This document shows, piece by piece, positions 8,083-16,353 of a stretch of 64,000 nt of DNA (the first letter of the stretch is position 1; the number at the start of each line of letters is the position of its first letter). The notes under the pieces were generated by a model that worked only from the letters and a program-made list of their open reading frames with translations, was not told where the DNA came from and did no database searches. This DNA comes from UBA11865 sp963749825. GTDB taxonomy: Bacteria; Chloroflexota; Anaerolineae; Promineifilales; Promineifilaceae. The stretch lies in contig CAVVOI010000007.1 of assembly GCA_963749825.1 (NCBI GenBank), forward strand, positions 1-64,000, in the 5' to 3' direction. The position numbers and the translations under genes were made by a program.

Positions 8083-9267
8083 TCATCTGGATACGACCTG
8101 GGTTACCCTACGCTTTAGGCTATATTCCACAGTAGCGAATACAATTAAAGCGATCAGCAGATCGATAAACAAAGCCATCATTGTGGCCTGAGGTCCTGCA
8201 GCCTCGAATACTTGGCCAATTATCAGAGGTACAGTCATCCCTCCAAGCGCTGATGCGCCAAAAATAATACCGCTGACCTTCCCACTTAATCTCAATCTGT
8301 GTTCGGAAAAAATCAACATTGTCGGAAAAATTGAGGCCATCAAGAGTCCCAAGCCGACAGTCCCTAACCATAAAGCAGTTAGAGAAGTTGACAATGCCAG
8401 GATGAGCCCCAGACTAATTAGACATCCTGCAAAATCAATCAGCAGGATTGAGCGGGATGAGATGCGGGTGGATATGGGAATAGCCACCAGACGGCCGACG
8501 GTGAATGCCACCCAGAAGGCAGTTGTCAAGTAGCCCGCCACTGATTCATTACCAGGGTGCAGAGTGATGGTATTTGTATATAACCAACCAGCAAAGGCAA
8601 CTTCTGCACCAACATAAAGTATAAAGATTATGGAGATGGGGATGACCAATTTGTAGTTTAGCTGACCACTAGTCTCATCATCACTGGTTGGCCTAATTGC
8701 TGGGCTTTTTACTATTAGAAGCCATACAGCTGGAATCAGGATGATGAACGCCATAATCCAGAATGCAGCTTTGATCTCCTCTGAAGCTGAAACCACTAAC
8801 ACGATAATGAGTGGAGCAAGAATCGCCCCAATTCCACTGAAGAAATGCAATCCAGTTATCCATGGACCGACATTATCCTGATGAACCCACACCAGGAGTG
8901 TATTTGCCCCCACAGTCATTAGTCCCGCGGCCGAACCGAGAATAAATATCAATAGTATTAGTAACCAGAGATTCGTCGCTAGGGGGATCAAAACAGCTGT
9001 TGAAGCCATGATGACGAGTGTGACCACCATGACGGCATGTCCTGGAACCTTGTCATAGGCTCGGCCGCCCAGAGTGGTACCAAGAAATCCGCCAAAAGCG
9101 ACTGCGGTGAAGATTAGGCTGATCCTTGCCAGTTCTGCACCTGTGGAAGAGGCCAGGAACGGTAAAGCAGGCCCCCAAGCAGCCCCTAAAAGACCAAATG
9201 TCGCCATAGCGCCATAGTAGCCGGTAGTCCTGCTAATGGTGCTTGTTCTAACTGGTGACAAGGACAC
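8083..9267 (-). CDS. MFS transporter
   Basis: A 394-residue integral membrane protein with about 12 hydrophobic helices in two halves, as in the major facilitator superfamily. The loop between helices 2 and 3 (GGFLGTTLGGRAYDKVPGHAV) fits the GxxxDRxGRR signature in relaxed form. The start is GTG 9267 without a clear Shine-Dalgarno; an internal start is possible. The substrate cannot be told from sequence. It stands alone between the IS630 element and a divergently unrelated lipoprotein gene, so context gives no hint. Confidence 0.8.
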   Translation of the reverse strand: MSLSPVRTSTISRTTGYYGAMATFGLLGAAWGPALPFLASSTGAELARISLIFTAVAFGGFLGTTLGGRAYDKVPGHAVMVVTLVIMASTAVLIPLATNLWLLILLIFILGSAAGLMTVGANTLLVWVHQDNVGPWITGLHFFSGIGAILAPLIIVLVVSASEEIKAAFWIMAFIILIPAVWLLIVKSPAIRPTSDDETSGQLNYKLVIPISIIFILYVGAEVAFAGWLYTNTITLHPGNESVAGYLTTAFWVAFTVGRLVAIPISTRISSRSILLIDFAGCLISLGLILALSTSLTALWLGTVGLGLLMASIFPTMLIFSEHRLRLSGKVSGIIFGASALGGMTVPLIIGQVFEAAGPQATMMALFIDLLIALIVFATVEYSLKRRVTQVVSR

Positions 9268-9501
9268 TAAGACCGCGCCTTCAATTGTTCACCATTTTTT
9301 GATTTACGATCGATGTGATTGGGGGGGGTTACCGATTTGTCCATACAGGGTCAGTTTTCAGTTTACCTGGAATCATGGGTATAAACAATCTTTGATCGCT
9401 AGTATACGTAAAATAGAACGAATTACATCTTGGGTGTTTTTGCATGAAACCTCGGAAAGGTGTATTTCAGTGGAAAGTTCTTCGTAGAGTGCTGCACCAG
9501 C

Positions 9502-10836
9502 TTAGGGCCCCCAAAACACCAGCGGCCGCTCTGTCAACCAGGTCAGTGGTTGCAGGAATGGTGTCAGATTCTCTTCGCTCGCTCCCTTCAGCGAAATCAG
9601 CTTCACCTCCTCCTTGCAACTGACGGCCGCCCATTGCCCCGTTGGGTCCCAGGCGATATCCCAGACCAGACCCCCTTTGCACAAGGCGTCCGCAGGCCCG
9701 GCCGCTTCGTAGGCGAAACCAGTGGCCGTTTCATGCCCCAGATACAGCCGGGCCTCATTAGCCAATCCGTCAAGCGCCAGAAAAGCCAACCCCTCCGGCA
9801 ACTCCTGCGCCCAGTAAAAGGCCAATGCCTCAGTATCCCCATCCAGCAGCAGCGTCACCTGCGCTTGATCCCGCCCGGCTTGAGCCAAATCGCTGACGAG
9901 GGCTTGGTCCCGGCCTGAGAGCCACACCGACCGGCCGTCGTCGCTCCAGGAACCATCGACCCACATGCCTTCTGGGTCATGTAGATGGCTGTCATCAGCC
10001 GCCGGCGTCAGCGGTTCCAGCCATAGCACGTCAGACCACTCCCAATAACCCATCCGCACCAACAAAGCCTCTCCGTCCGGCGACCAGGCCAGCGGCCGGG
10101 CGACCCGGAATTCGCGCACATTATCCGTCTCCGGATCCAGATAACGGTTGTCCAAGAGCTTAATTTGCGTCCCTTCGGTCAACGTCAAAAGCCACAAGCC
10201 GTCAGCTTCAGGAGGCGGGTTATTTCTAGACGACCTGACACTGTACGCCAACCGCTCGCCCTCGGGCGACCAGGCCACGCCACTGATGAAAGGTCTGTCG
10301 AACGATAGCTCTTCTTCCTCGAATGGCCCATTATCAATTAACAGCCGCGGTGATTCCCCGGGCCAGACGGCGTACAATTGCCCTGCCTTCGTGCCATAAG
10401 CAAGGCGGCCATCCTCCGGCCAGATAGCAGCCGCGCTGACCTCCATCTCCGCTGGCGTCACCGGCACTATCTCAGAAGCGCCCGGATCCAACCGCCACAA
10501 CCGCTTCACCCCCAACGACTCCTTACTGGCCGCTAAAAAATAAAGCGGCCGCGGCAGCATCTCGGCCCGTAATCCTGGTTGGATTGTGGGTGTCGGCGTC
10601 ACGGTTGGCACGCCTGGTGGACCCGGCGTGAAAGTCGGTCGGTCTTTTGACAGTTCTTCAGCCGCTTGCGGGCTGGCTCCGATCGGCGTCCGGCTTGGTT
10701 GGACGGGTTCCAGGTTCGACATTACCGGAATGGGGCTCGGTGAGGAAGGTGGTCCGGTCGTGGTTACCGTACAAGAGTAGAGAAACAAACCCAGCACCGT
10801 TACTAGAAACCAGGTACTCGATCGCCACTTTCCCAT
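9502..10836 (-). CDS. Lipoprotein with WD40/TolB-like propeller repeats
   Basis: The start is ATG 10836 (GGAG seven bases upstream). The N-terminus (WFLVTVLGLFLYSC) is a lipoprotein signal with Cys at residue 22. A Pro/Thr/Ser-rich linker of about 70 residues follows, then repeated WSPEGERLAYS, WSPDGEALLV, WSDDGRSVWLSG and WDPTGQWAAVSC blades, typical of TolB/PD40 beta-propellers. It is probably anchored outside the membrane with the propeller exposed. The ligand is unknown. No neighbouring gene forms an evident operon with it. Confidence 0.75.
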   Translation of the reverse strand: MGKWRSSTWFLVTVLGLFLYSCTVTTTGPPSSPSPIPVMSNLEPVQPSRTPIGASPQAAEELSKDRPTFTPGPPGVPTVTPTPTIQPGLRAEMLPRPLYFLAASKESLGVKRLWRLDPGASEIVPVTPAEMEVSAAAIWPEDGRLAYGTKAGQLYAVWPGESPRLLIDNGPFEEEELSFDRPFISGVAWSPEGERLAYSVRSSRNNPPPEADGLWLLTLTEGTQIKLLDNRYLDPETDNVREFRVARPLAWSPDGEALLVRMGYWEWSDVLWLEPLTPAADDSHLHDPEGMWVDGSWSDDGRSVWLSGRDQALVSDLAQAGRDQAQVTLLLDGDTEALAFYWAQELPEGLAFLALDGLANEARLYLGHETATGFAYEAAGPADALCKGGLVWDIAWDPTGQWAAVSCKEEVKLISLKGASEENLTPFLQPLTWLTERPLVFWGP

Positions 10837-10842
10837 ATTCAC

Positions 10843-11330
10843 GCTCCAAAAATAGATTGTTCAGCCCCATCCCCCTGATGGTCACATCATCAACCTTACT
10901 AGTTTATCAGGATCGAGCGCCATCCTACATCCTTCACCTGTCTGATTTTCTCATTAGCCACCTGGCCAAATCACCTAAAGCCCGGCCATCTTTCTGCCCC
11001 TAGCAGGATCTACCGTCTCGGCCGATCCTCCCCATCACAAGACCCCAGGAGAATCGCCCATCTGCAGCACCGACTTCTGCAGCGACCTCATCCAATCTGA
11101 TGGTGGAAAACTCTCTGCTTCTGGTTAATACATCAGCTAATGCCCATTGCACGCATTTGATCTAGGGTTTTTTGCACGACCCCTATAAGGGTTCAATCCA
11201 GGAAACTTACTAGAGGTATAGTTTTTGACTAGTTCTGGTACAGGAAAGGGCCGCCGATAGGAGTTTAAGATAACTCAACTGTGCTTCGTCAATATCCATT
11301 CTAGTGCCTCTTCTGAACCACGGTTTGGGC
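10843..11330. other. Gene-free stretch
   Basis: About 490 bases without a supported gene, RNA or repeat. It separates two leftward genes and probably contains the promoter of the lipoprotein gene, but no clear -35/-10 pair was found. Confidence 0.4.
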
Positions 11331-11813
11331 CTAGGTCATCGGCCGGTGGCGGCGGAGCAAAAGACTGGGAACAGCAACCCCGCCGGCGATGCCACAAAGA
11401 ATTAAAGCGGTTCTAAGGCTGTTAACTGCCACCTCGGCCAGCAAGGCTTCATCAACCTGCGGCGCGCCGGTGGTCAGCGTTAGAATATCAATCATCGTCG
11501 TGAAGGCTAAGAGCCCCGGTATCAACGGGATCACGCCGGGCACGACGAACACGGGCACTGGAGCATGCCAACGGCGGCCAAAAAGTACAGCCAGAAAACT
11601 CACCGCGGTGGCGGCGATTAAGGTGGCGGCCTCAATCGTCAACAAGTTGTACTGGACTAATAGTACGCGCACGGCGTAGGCTACCGTGCCGCTCAAGGCA
11701 CAGCCAAACAGGGTGCGTTTTGGGCTATTGAAGAGGATGGCGTAGCCCAGGGCTACGATCCCAGCCCAAAATATGTTCTGAATCAGGGGCCACCAGAAAG
11801 AAGAAAAAGTCAT
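11331..11813 (-). CDS. Threonine/serine exporter-like, small subunit (YjjB/ThrE_2 type)
   Basis: 160 residues with five probable membrane helices and the family segment VPVFVVPGVIPLIPG. The family (DUF3815/ThrE_2) works with a larger ThrE/YjjP partner in export of small amino acids or dicarboxylates. The start ATG overlaps the stop of the upstream large-subunit gene by four bases (ATGA), so the two are translationally coupled, which supports one complex. Confidence 0.85.
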   Translation of the reverse strand: MTFSSFWWPLIQNIFWAGIVALGYAILFNSPKRTLFGCALSGTVAYAVRVLLVQYNLLTIEAATLIAATAVSFLAVLFGRRWHAPVPVFVVPGVIPLIPGLLAFTTMIDILTLTTGAPQVDEALLAEVAVNSLRTALILCGIAGGVAVPSLLLRRHRPMT

Positions 11814-12655
11814 GGGCGTCCCAGCCCGGTTAACCAGATGGCCAAGATCAAGCCCAAGGCGATGGCGAGGATAATTAACGTTCCGGTGGTGCCACGCGCC
11901 AAGCCGACCAAGGTGTAACCCTTAATGAGATCCTCAACCGCATTGATGAAGAGCACCCCAGGGACCAGGAACAAGACCGAGGCGGTGAGCGCCAGTTCCG
12001 GCCGCGGGCTGAACTGGAGCCGGCTGAGCAGGCCAACCAGCCCACCGGCTATCAAGGCGGCCACAATAACCACGAGAAATACATTAAAATGGCGTTTGTC
12101 GAGTTCCTGGCGGACAAAGATGGCCACCGAGGCTGAGACAAAGGCCATCCCGAAGACGGGCCAGTCCCCACCCAAGAGCCGGCTAAAAGCGGCGCAGGCC
12201 AAGCCAACCGCGAAAATCGTTAACCAACGATTATAAAGTCGCGGTGCAGCGCTGATGCGCTCAAGCTCGGCACGGGCCTCAAATCGATCGATTTTATCCC
12301 CCTCGATGCGATGGATCAGGTGGCTGATGCCGGCTACAAGCGAGGTGTTCACGCCACTGCTGGTCAGTCGGCGGGTCTTGGTGTGGAACTCGCCGCCGCG
12401 GCCGTAAGAGACCACAATCGCATTGTGAGAAACGAAGACATCTCCCCAGTCACATCCCAACCCGGTACCCAGAAGGCGAACCGTTTCCTCGACCCGCTGA
12501 CTTTCGGCGCCATTTTGCATCAGTAGTTGCCCAGCCATCAGGGCCAGATTAACGATATCGACCAGGGCGTCGGGCTCTAAAGGCAGCTTGGCAAGCTCGC
12601 CGGGCGCTTCCGCCCGCTCACCGATTTCAGTGTTGTTCGGATAGTCTGCGGTCAT
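11810..12655 (-). CDS. Threonine/serine exporter-like, large subunit (YjjP/ThrE type)
   Basis: 281 residues. The soluble N-terminal region has LMQNGAESQRVEETV and the VFVSHNAIVVSY block typical of DUF1212/ThrE proteins. Five hydrophobic helices follow from about residue 140, including LFLVPGVLFINAVEDLIKGY, the conserved PG...N segment. In Corynebacterium ThrE these parts are fused; here they are split as in E. coli YjjP/YjjB. The substrate is unproven. Confidence 0.85.
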   Translation of the reverse strand: MTADYPNNTEIGERAEAPGELAKLPLEPDALVDIVNLALMAGQLLMQNGAESQRVEETVRLLGTGLGCDWGDVFVSHNAIVVSYGRGGEFHTKTRRLTSSGVNTSLVAGISHLIHRIEGDKIDRFEARAELERISAAPRLYNRWLTIFAVGLACAAFSRLLGGDWPVFGMAFVSASVAIFVRQELDKRHFNVFLVVIVAALIAGGLVGLLSRLQFSPRPELALTASVLFLVPGVLFINAVEDLIKGYTLVGLARGTTGTLIILAIALGLILAIWLTGLGRP

Positions 12656-12737
12656 GGAAACTTTTCTTGAGACCCCGCAGGCCTGCTTGACTTTTAAAAA
12701 TTAGTAGGCATTCTGAAGCTGCCCGGTATCGCGGATT

Positions 12738-12769
12738 TGTAACCCGATCCGGCTTGCAAAGCCGGGTTA
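12738..12769. repeat. Hairpin between exporter genes and pckA
   Basis: GTAACCCG and CGGGTTAC enclose a second arm pair (CGGCTT/AAGCCG), giving a nearly perfect stem-loop. No T-run follows on either strand, so it is not a standard terminator. It may be a small dispersed palindrome. Confidence 0.4.
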
Positions 12770-12871
12770 CAGCGTCGTCATGCAGATACAGCACAAAAAA
12801 AACAAAACGCTCTTTAATTCATAAATCTCCTACGAGACCTGCAAGGTCAGGACAGTTATTATTCGCCTGAA

Positions 12872-14479
12872 TTAGCCAATTTGGGGGCCGGCCGCGAGAA
12901 CGCCATCTGAAACCTCCCCTTCGAATTGTTTGAAGTTCTCTACAAACATACCGGCCAGTTTCCTGGCCTGTTCATCGTAGACAGCGCCATTGGTCCAAGT
13001 GTTCCTGGGCGTCAGCACGTCTGCCGGCACATCCGGACACGAGGTTGGAACCTGAACCCCAAAGACCGGATCGGATGCGAACTCAACGCCGTCCAACTGC
13101 CCGCTGAGCGCCGCGTTTACCATAGCCCGAGTGAAAGCGATTTTCATCCGGCTCCCCACCCCATATGGTCCACCGGTCCAGCCAGTATTGATCAGCCAGC
13201 AGTTTACCTGGTGGGTGGAAATCTTCGCGCCCAGGAGGTTGGCATAGACGATGGGGCGCTGGGTCATGAAGGGGGCGCCGAAACAGGTACTAAAGGTCGC
13301 CTGGGGTTCGGTCACGCCTTTTTCGGTGCCGGCGACCTTGGCCGTATAGCCCGAGAGGAAGTGGTACATCGTCTGCTCGGCCGTCAGCCTGGCGATGGGC
13401 GGCATGACCCCGAAAGCGTCGGCGGTGAGGAAGATGATGTTATGGGGATGCTCGCCTCTACCTCCCCGGGTGGCGTTCGGGATGTGGGAAATGGGGTAAG
13501 CGCCCCGAGTATTCTCGGTCAAAGTATCGTCATTTAGGTCAAGGTCGCGACTCTCAGCCTCAACCATGACATTTTCCAGGATGGTGCCGTAGCGGCGCGT
13601 GGTCTGGTAAATCTCCGGCTCCGCTTCAGGGGAAAGACGGATCATTTTGGCGTAGCAGCCCCCTTCAAAATTGAAGACGCCATTTTTGCTCCAGCCATGC
13701 TCGTCGTCGCCAATCAAGGTCCGGGAAGCGTCGGCCGAAAGAGTGGTCTTGCCGGTGCCGCTGAGGCCAAAGAAGAGGGCCGTGTCGCTGGCCGGTCCAT
13801 AGTTGGCCGAGCAGTGCATCGGCAGCACGTCTTTGAAAGGCAGCAGGTAATTCATGACGCTGAAGATCGACTTCTTGATTTCTCCAGCGTAGCTGGTGCC
13901 GCCAATCAGGACCAGCTTTCTGGCGAAGTTGACAATGACGAACGCTTCCGAGTTGGTCCCGTCAACGTCCGGGATCGCGTGGAAGCGGGGACAGTTGAAG
14001 ACCGTGAACTCGGGGACATGCGTGGCCAACTCTTCTCTGGTGGCCTGGATGAACATGTTGCGGGCAAACAGATTATGCCAGGCATCCTCGGTGATGATCC
14101 GTACAGGCAAACGATACTCGGGATCGGCCCCGGCCCAGCAATCTTGCACAAAGACATCCTTTAGCTGCAAGTAAGAGACCAGCCGAAGATGGAGCGCGTC
14201 AAAACGTTCGGGATCAAAGGGGTGATTGAATTTGCCCCACCAGATGTGGTCGGCGGTCGAGGGCTCGCGCACAGTAAATTTGTCATCGGGCGAGCGCCCA
14301 GTGTGTTGGCCGGTGCGCACGACTAATGACCCCAGGTGGGCCATGATACCCTCGTGGCGGCGGATCGCCTGCTCGTAGAGCGCCGGCGTGGACAGATTCC
14401 AGAAAACCTGGTTTGTGTTGGTAATGCCGTGAACATCAAGGCCTACCTGGCTATGGATGGTGCTACTTTGAATTGCCAT
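12872..14479 (-). CDS. pckA: Phosphoenolpyruvate carboxykinase (ATP)
   Basis: 535 residues, the normal length for the ATP-dependent enzyme that converts oxaloacetate plus ATP to PEP and CO2 (gluconeogenesis). It shows the P-loop GLSGTGKTTLSAD, the substrate motif RTGQHTGRSPDDKF, the PEPCK-specific LIGDDEHGW, and the metal/adenine-binding EGGCYAKMI and NTRGAYPI segments. ATG 14479 follows AAGGAG with seven-base spacing; the GTG three bases earlier is less likely. It is monocistronic and flanked by relic genes. Confidence 0.97.
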   Translation of the reverse strand: MAIQSSTIHSQVGLDVHGITNTNQVFWNLSTPALYEQAIRRHEGIMAHLGSLVVRTGQHTGRSPDDKFTVREPSTADHIWWGKFNHPFDPERFDALHLRLVSYLQLKDVFVQDCWAGADPEYRLPVRIITEDAWHNLFARNMFIQATREELATHVPEFTVFNCPRFHAIPDVDGTNSEAFVIVNFARKLVLIGGTSYAGEIKKSIFSVMNYLLPFKDVLPMHCSANYGPASDTALFFGLSGTGKTTLSADASRTLIGDDEHGWSKNGVFNFEGGCYAKMIRLSPEAEPEIYQTTRRYGTILENVMVEAESRDLDLNDDTLTENTRGAYPISHIPNATRGGRGEHPHNIIFLTADAFGVMPPIARLTAEQTMYHFLSGYTAKVAGTEKGVTEPQATFSTCFGAPFMTQRPIVYANLLGAKISTHQVNCWLINTGWTGGPYGVGSRMKIAFTRAMVNAALSGQLDGVEFASDPVFGVQVPTSCPDVPADVLTPRNTWTNGAVYDEQARKLAGMFVENFKQFEGEVSDGVLAAGPQIG

Positions 14480-14493
14480 CACGAAACTCCTTC

Positions 14494-14870
14494 TTAATCT
14501 ATGGTTGGTTCCTGGAGCGGAGCATCTTCCTGGCTCGGTTCAGAACCAGAGCCGGGTGGTGACGCTCCTGGCGCCAACTGATCGACATCGACAATCACCC
14601 GTTTCATTTCCGATAGTGGAGAACATGAGCTTTTTCTAGCCTTTGCCGTATGATACTTATTATGCTTACTAGCTGGATCTACAGTTCGACCAGCCACCCT
14701 TGCTGCATTAGTGGCTAAACCTCTCGAGCCGAGTTCTCTAACAGACCATACTTCTTCAGATAAGTCCTGGGCCAGGCTAAGCGATATTCAAACTCAGCCT
14801 GGCCTCCTTTTTCGGGATTTTGGAGGAGATCAAGCTGCTCGTCTGATAAATCAACAATTTCCAGCCAGAA
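14494..14870 (-). pseudogene. Relic of Mrr-like restriction protein (N-terminal winged helix)
   Basis: On the minus strand, 14870-14715 reads FWLEIVDLSDEQLDLLQN, PEKGGQAEFEYRLAWPR, TYLKKYGLLENSARE and then stops. The pattern (GGQxxFexRlaWarTYLKKyGLLEnsaRGvW) is that of the Mrr N-terminal DNA-binding domain. One frame shift on, the sequence continues VAGRTVDPASKH to TID at 14494, resembling the charged linker that follows. The nuclease domain is absent; the piece ends next to the pckA start. It is a decayed defence gene, recognised by pattern memory rather than by search. Confidence 0.45.
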
Positions 14871-15036
14871 GCACAAAAACAGTTAACCTCGTTCACCTGG
14901 AACGACACTTAACAGTATATAATGGTTCGATCTCGCCTGTCCACAAGTTTTGTACTCGATTTTAGACTCTTGGCAGCTTTCCAATAACACGACTGAATGG
15001 TACAACGTCCGAACAAATGTTTTCAGGGAGCAAAAA

Positions 15037-15729
15037 GTGGCGAGAAGACGGGCAAAAGGTGAGGGCTCGATTTATAAGGAAGAATTCTTGGACGCCTGGG
15101 TTGCCCAAATCACCTTGCCCAACGGTCAAAGAAGAAAGAAGAGGTCGAAGTCTCAGAAGGTTATTAGGGAATGATTGTTAGAGCAACGGAAAACCATCCA
15201 AAACAATCTTCTTATAGATGATGAGAGACTGACTTTAGGCGACTATCTTGATCGCTTCATGAATGAAGTGGCCGTTCACTCCTTGGCTCCTTCTACAATT
15301 CGTTCCTATAATTACCTGATTCGGGATCATATAAATCCTGAGATCGGCTATATCAAATTAGTTAAGCTTCGTCCCGATCACCTGCAGGCACTCTATTCAA
15401 AAAAGCTCAATGCCGGCTTAAGTAAACGAACCGTCCAATATATCCACTCTATTATTCGTCGCAGTTTGAACCAGGCCGTTAAGTGGGGTCTGATATACCG
15501 CAATCCGACCGATGCCGTAACCCCTCCTCGGCCCAAGAAGGAGCCGCCTCGGATTCTGTCTGCTGATCAAGCAAAACGATTTTTAGAATCCGTCGAAGAT
15601 CACCCCTGGTACCCTATCTACTTGCTCGCGATTACGACAGGGATGCGAAAGGGCGAACCTTCCCGAGTCGCCTCGACCACCGTTTTGCTCACTGCTACCT
15701 GCCTTCAGACAGTTCTCCTGCTTGGGTAG
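15037..15729 (+). pseudogene. Tyrosine recombinase (phage-type integrase), nonsense mutation and truncated
   Basis: GTG 15037 has GGAG six bases upstream. The N-terminal arm-binding domain (GEGSIYKEEFLDAWVAQITL) and SAM-like core-binding domain (HSLAPSTIRSYNYLIRDHI, LSKRTVQYIHSIIRRSL) are intact apart from an in-frame TGA at 15172-15174. The catalytic domain begins with the first active-site arginine in ITTGMRKGE, then switches to unrelated sequence and stops at 15729, losing the H-x-x-R and Tyr box. It is inactive. It may be the recombinase of the element whose tRNA-Lys attachment relic lies at 5.9 kb, but that link is inference. Confidence 0.8.
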
Positions 15730-15756
15730 ACTCCCGGCAAATGGGCGGGCTAGGCA

Positions 15757-16353
15757 CTATGACTCAAGCTGGCGCTCCCAGGGCATCTTTTCTAAATTAT
15801 GTCCCCTCAAATCGGCCGCACAGGTGTCTTCTACCGTCTTCAATAGTAGATGGTCGCCGTCAACTTTCCAGGTATAAGTTCCTACACGGTCCGGGCACTT
15901 CGGATCATTAAAAAGGATCAAGCGATCGCCTGATATCGAAAATGCTCCCAAACCTTGCCAGCCGGTAGGTTCGTGAAATATTCTGAATGTGCCTTTGTCG
16001 AAATTTAGTTTCCATGTCCCGCCTTCGGCCATGTAATCTGGGCAGCGCCGGCACGGAATTGGCGTTTCTTTCTTGGGCTCAAACTTCTGATAAGTTCCGT
16101 CTAAGATTGTGGGCGTTGGAGGAGGGAGAGGTGTGTTGTAAGGGTAAGCTTTCTTTCCTAACAGAGACAACCAAACATCGGTTGCCGGCGCTTCAGTGAC
16201 AGGGGTCGTGTTTGGTTCAGGGTTAGGGGCAACGGTGCCGGCCGATCCCGTTGAGTCGCAGCCCATAATGAGCAAAGGGATCATTATCCAAAGAACGAAT
16301 CGCTCGTTGAGTAATCGGTTAGTTAATTCTGGTAAAGAAGGCGTTTCGTTCAT
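15757..16353 (-). CDS. Hypothetical lipoprotein
   Basis: 198 residues. A hydrophobic stretch (VLWIMIPLLIMGC) ends in a lipobox cysteine near residue 32, followed by a Pro/Thr-rich linker and a compact domain containing CRRCP, GTWKLNFDKGTFRIF and GTYTWKVDGDHLLLKTVED, which look like the beta-strands of a small lipocalin-like barrel. The start overlaps the stop of the alpha/beta hydrolase gene by four bases, so they are coupled. The function is unknown; it may accompany the hydrolase outside the cell. Confidence 0.7.
   Translation of the reverse strand: MNETPSLPELTNRLLNERFVLWIMIPLLIMGCDSTGSAGTVAPNPEPNTTPVTEAPATDVWLSLLGKKAYPYNTPLPPPTPTILDGTYQKFEPKKETPIPCRRCPDYMAEGGTWKLNFDKGTFRIFHEPTGWQGLGAFSISGDRLILFNDPKCPDRVGTYTWKVDGDHLLLKTVEDTCAADLRGHNLEKMPWERQLES

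Noticed and set aside
12926..13537. 203-codon plus-strand ORF opposite pckA
   Set aside because: Antisense shadow of a highly conserved gene, with no recognisable product.
15172..15174. In-frame TGA in the integrase as selenocysteine or recoding
   Set aside because: No SECIS-like context is evident, the position is not catalytic, and the gene is also truncated, so simple decay explains it.
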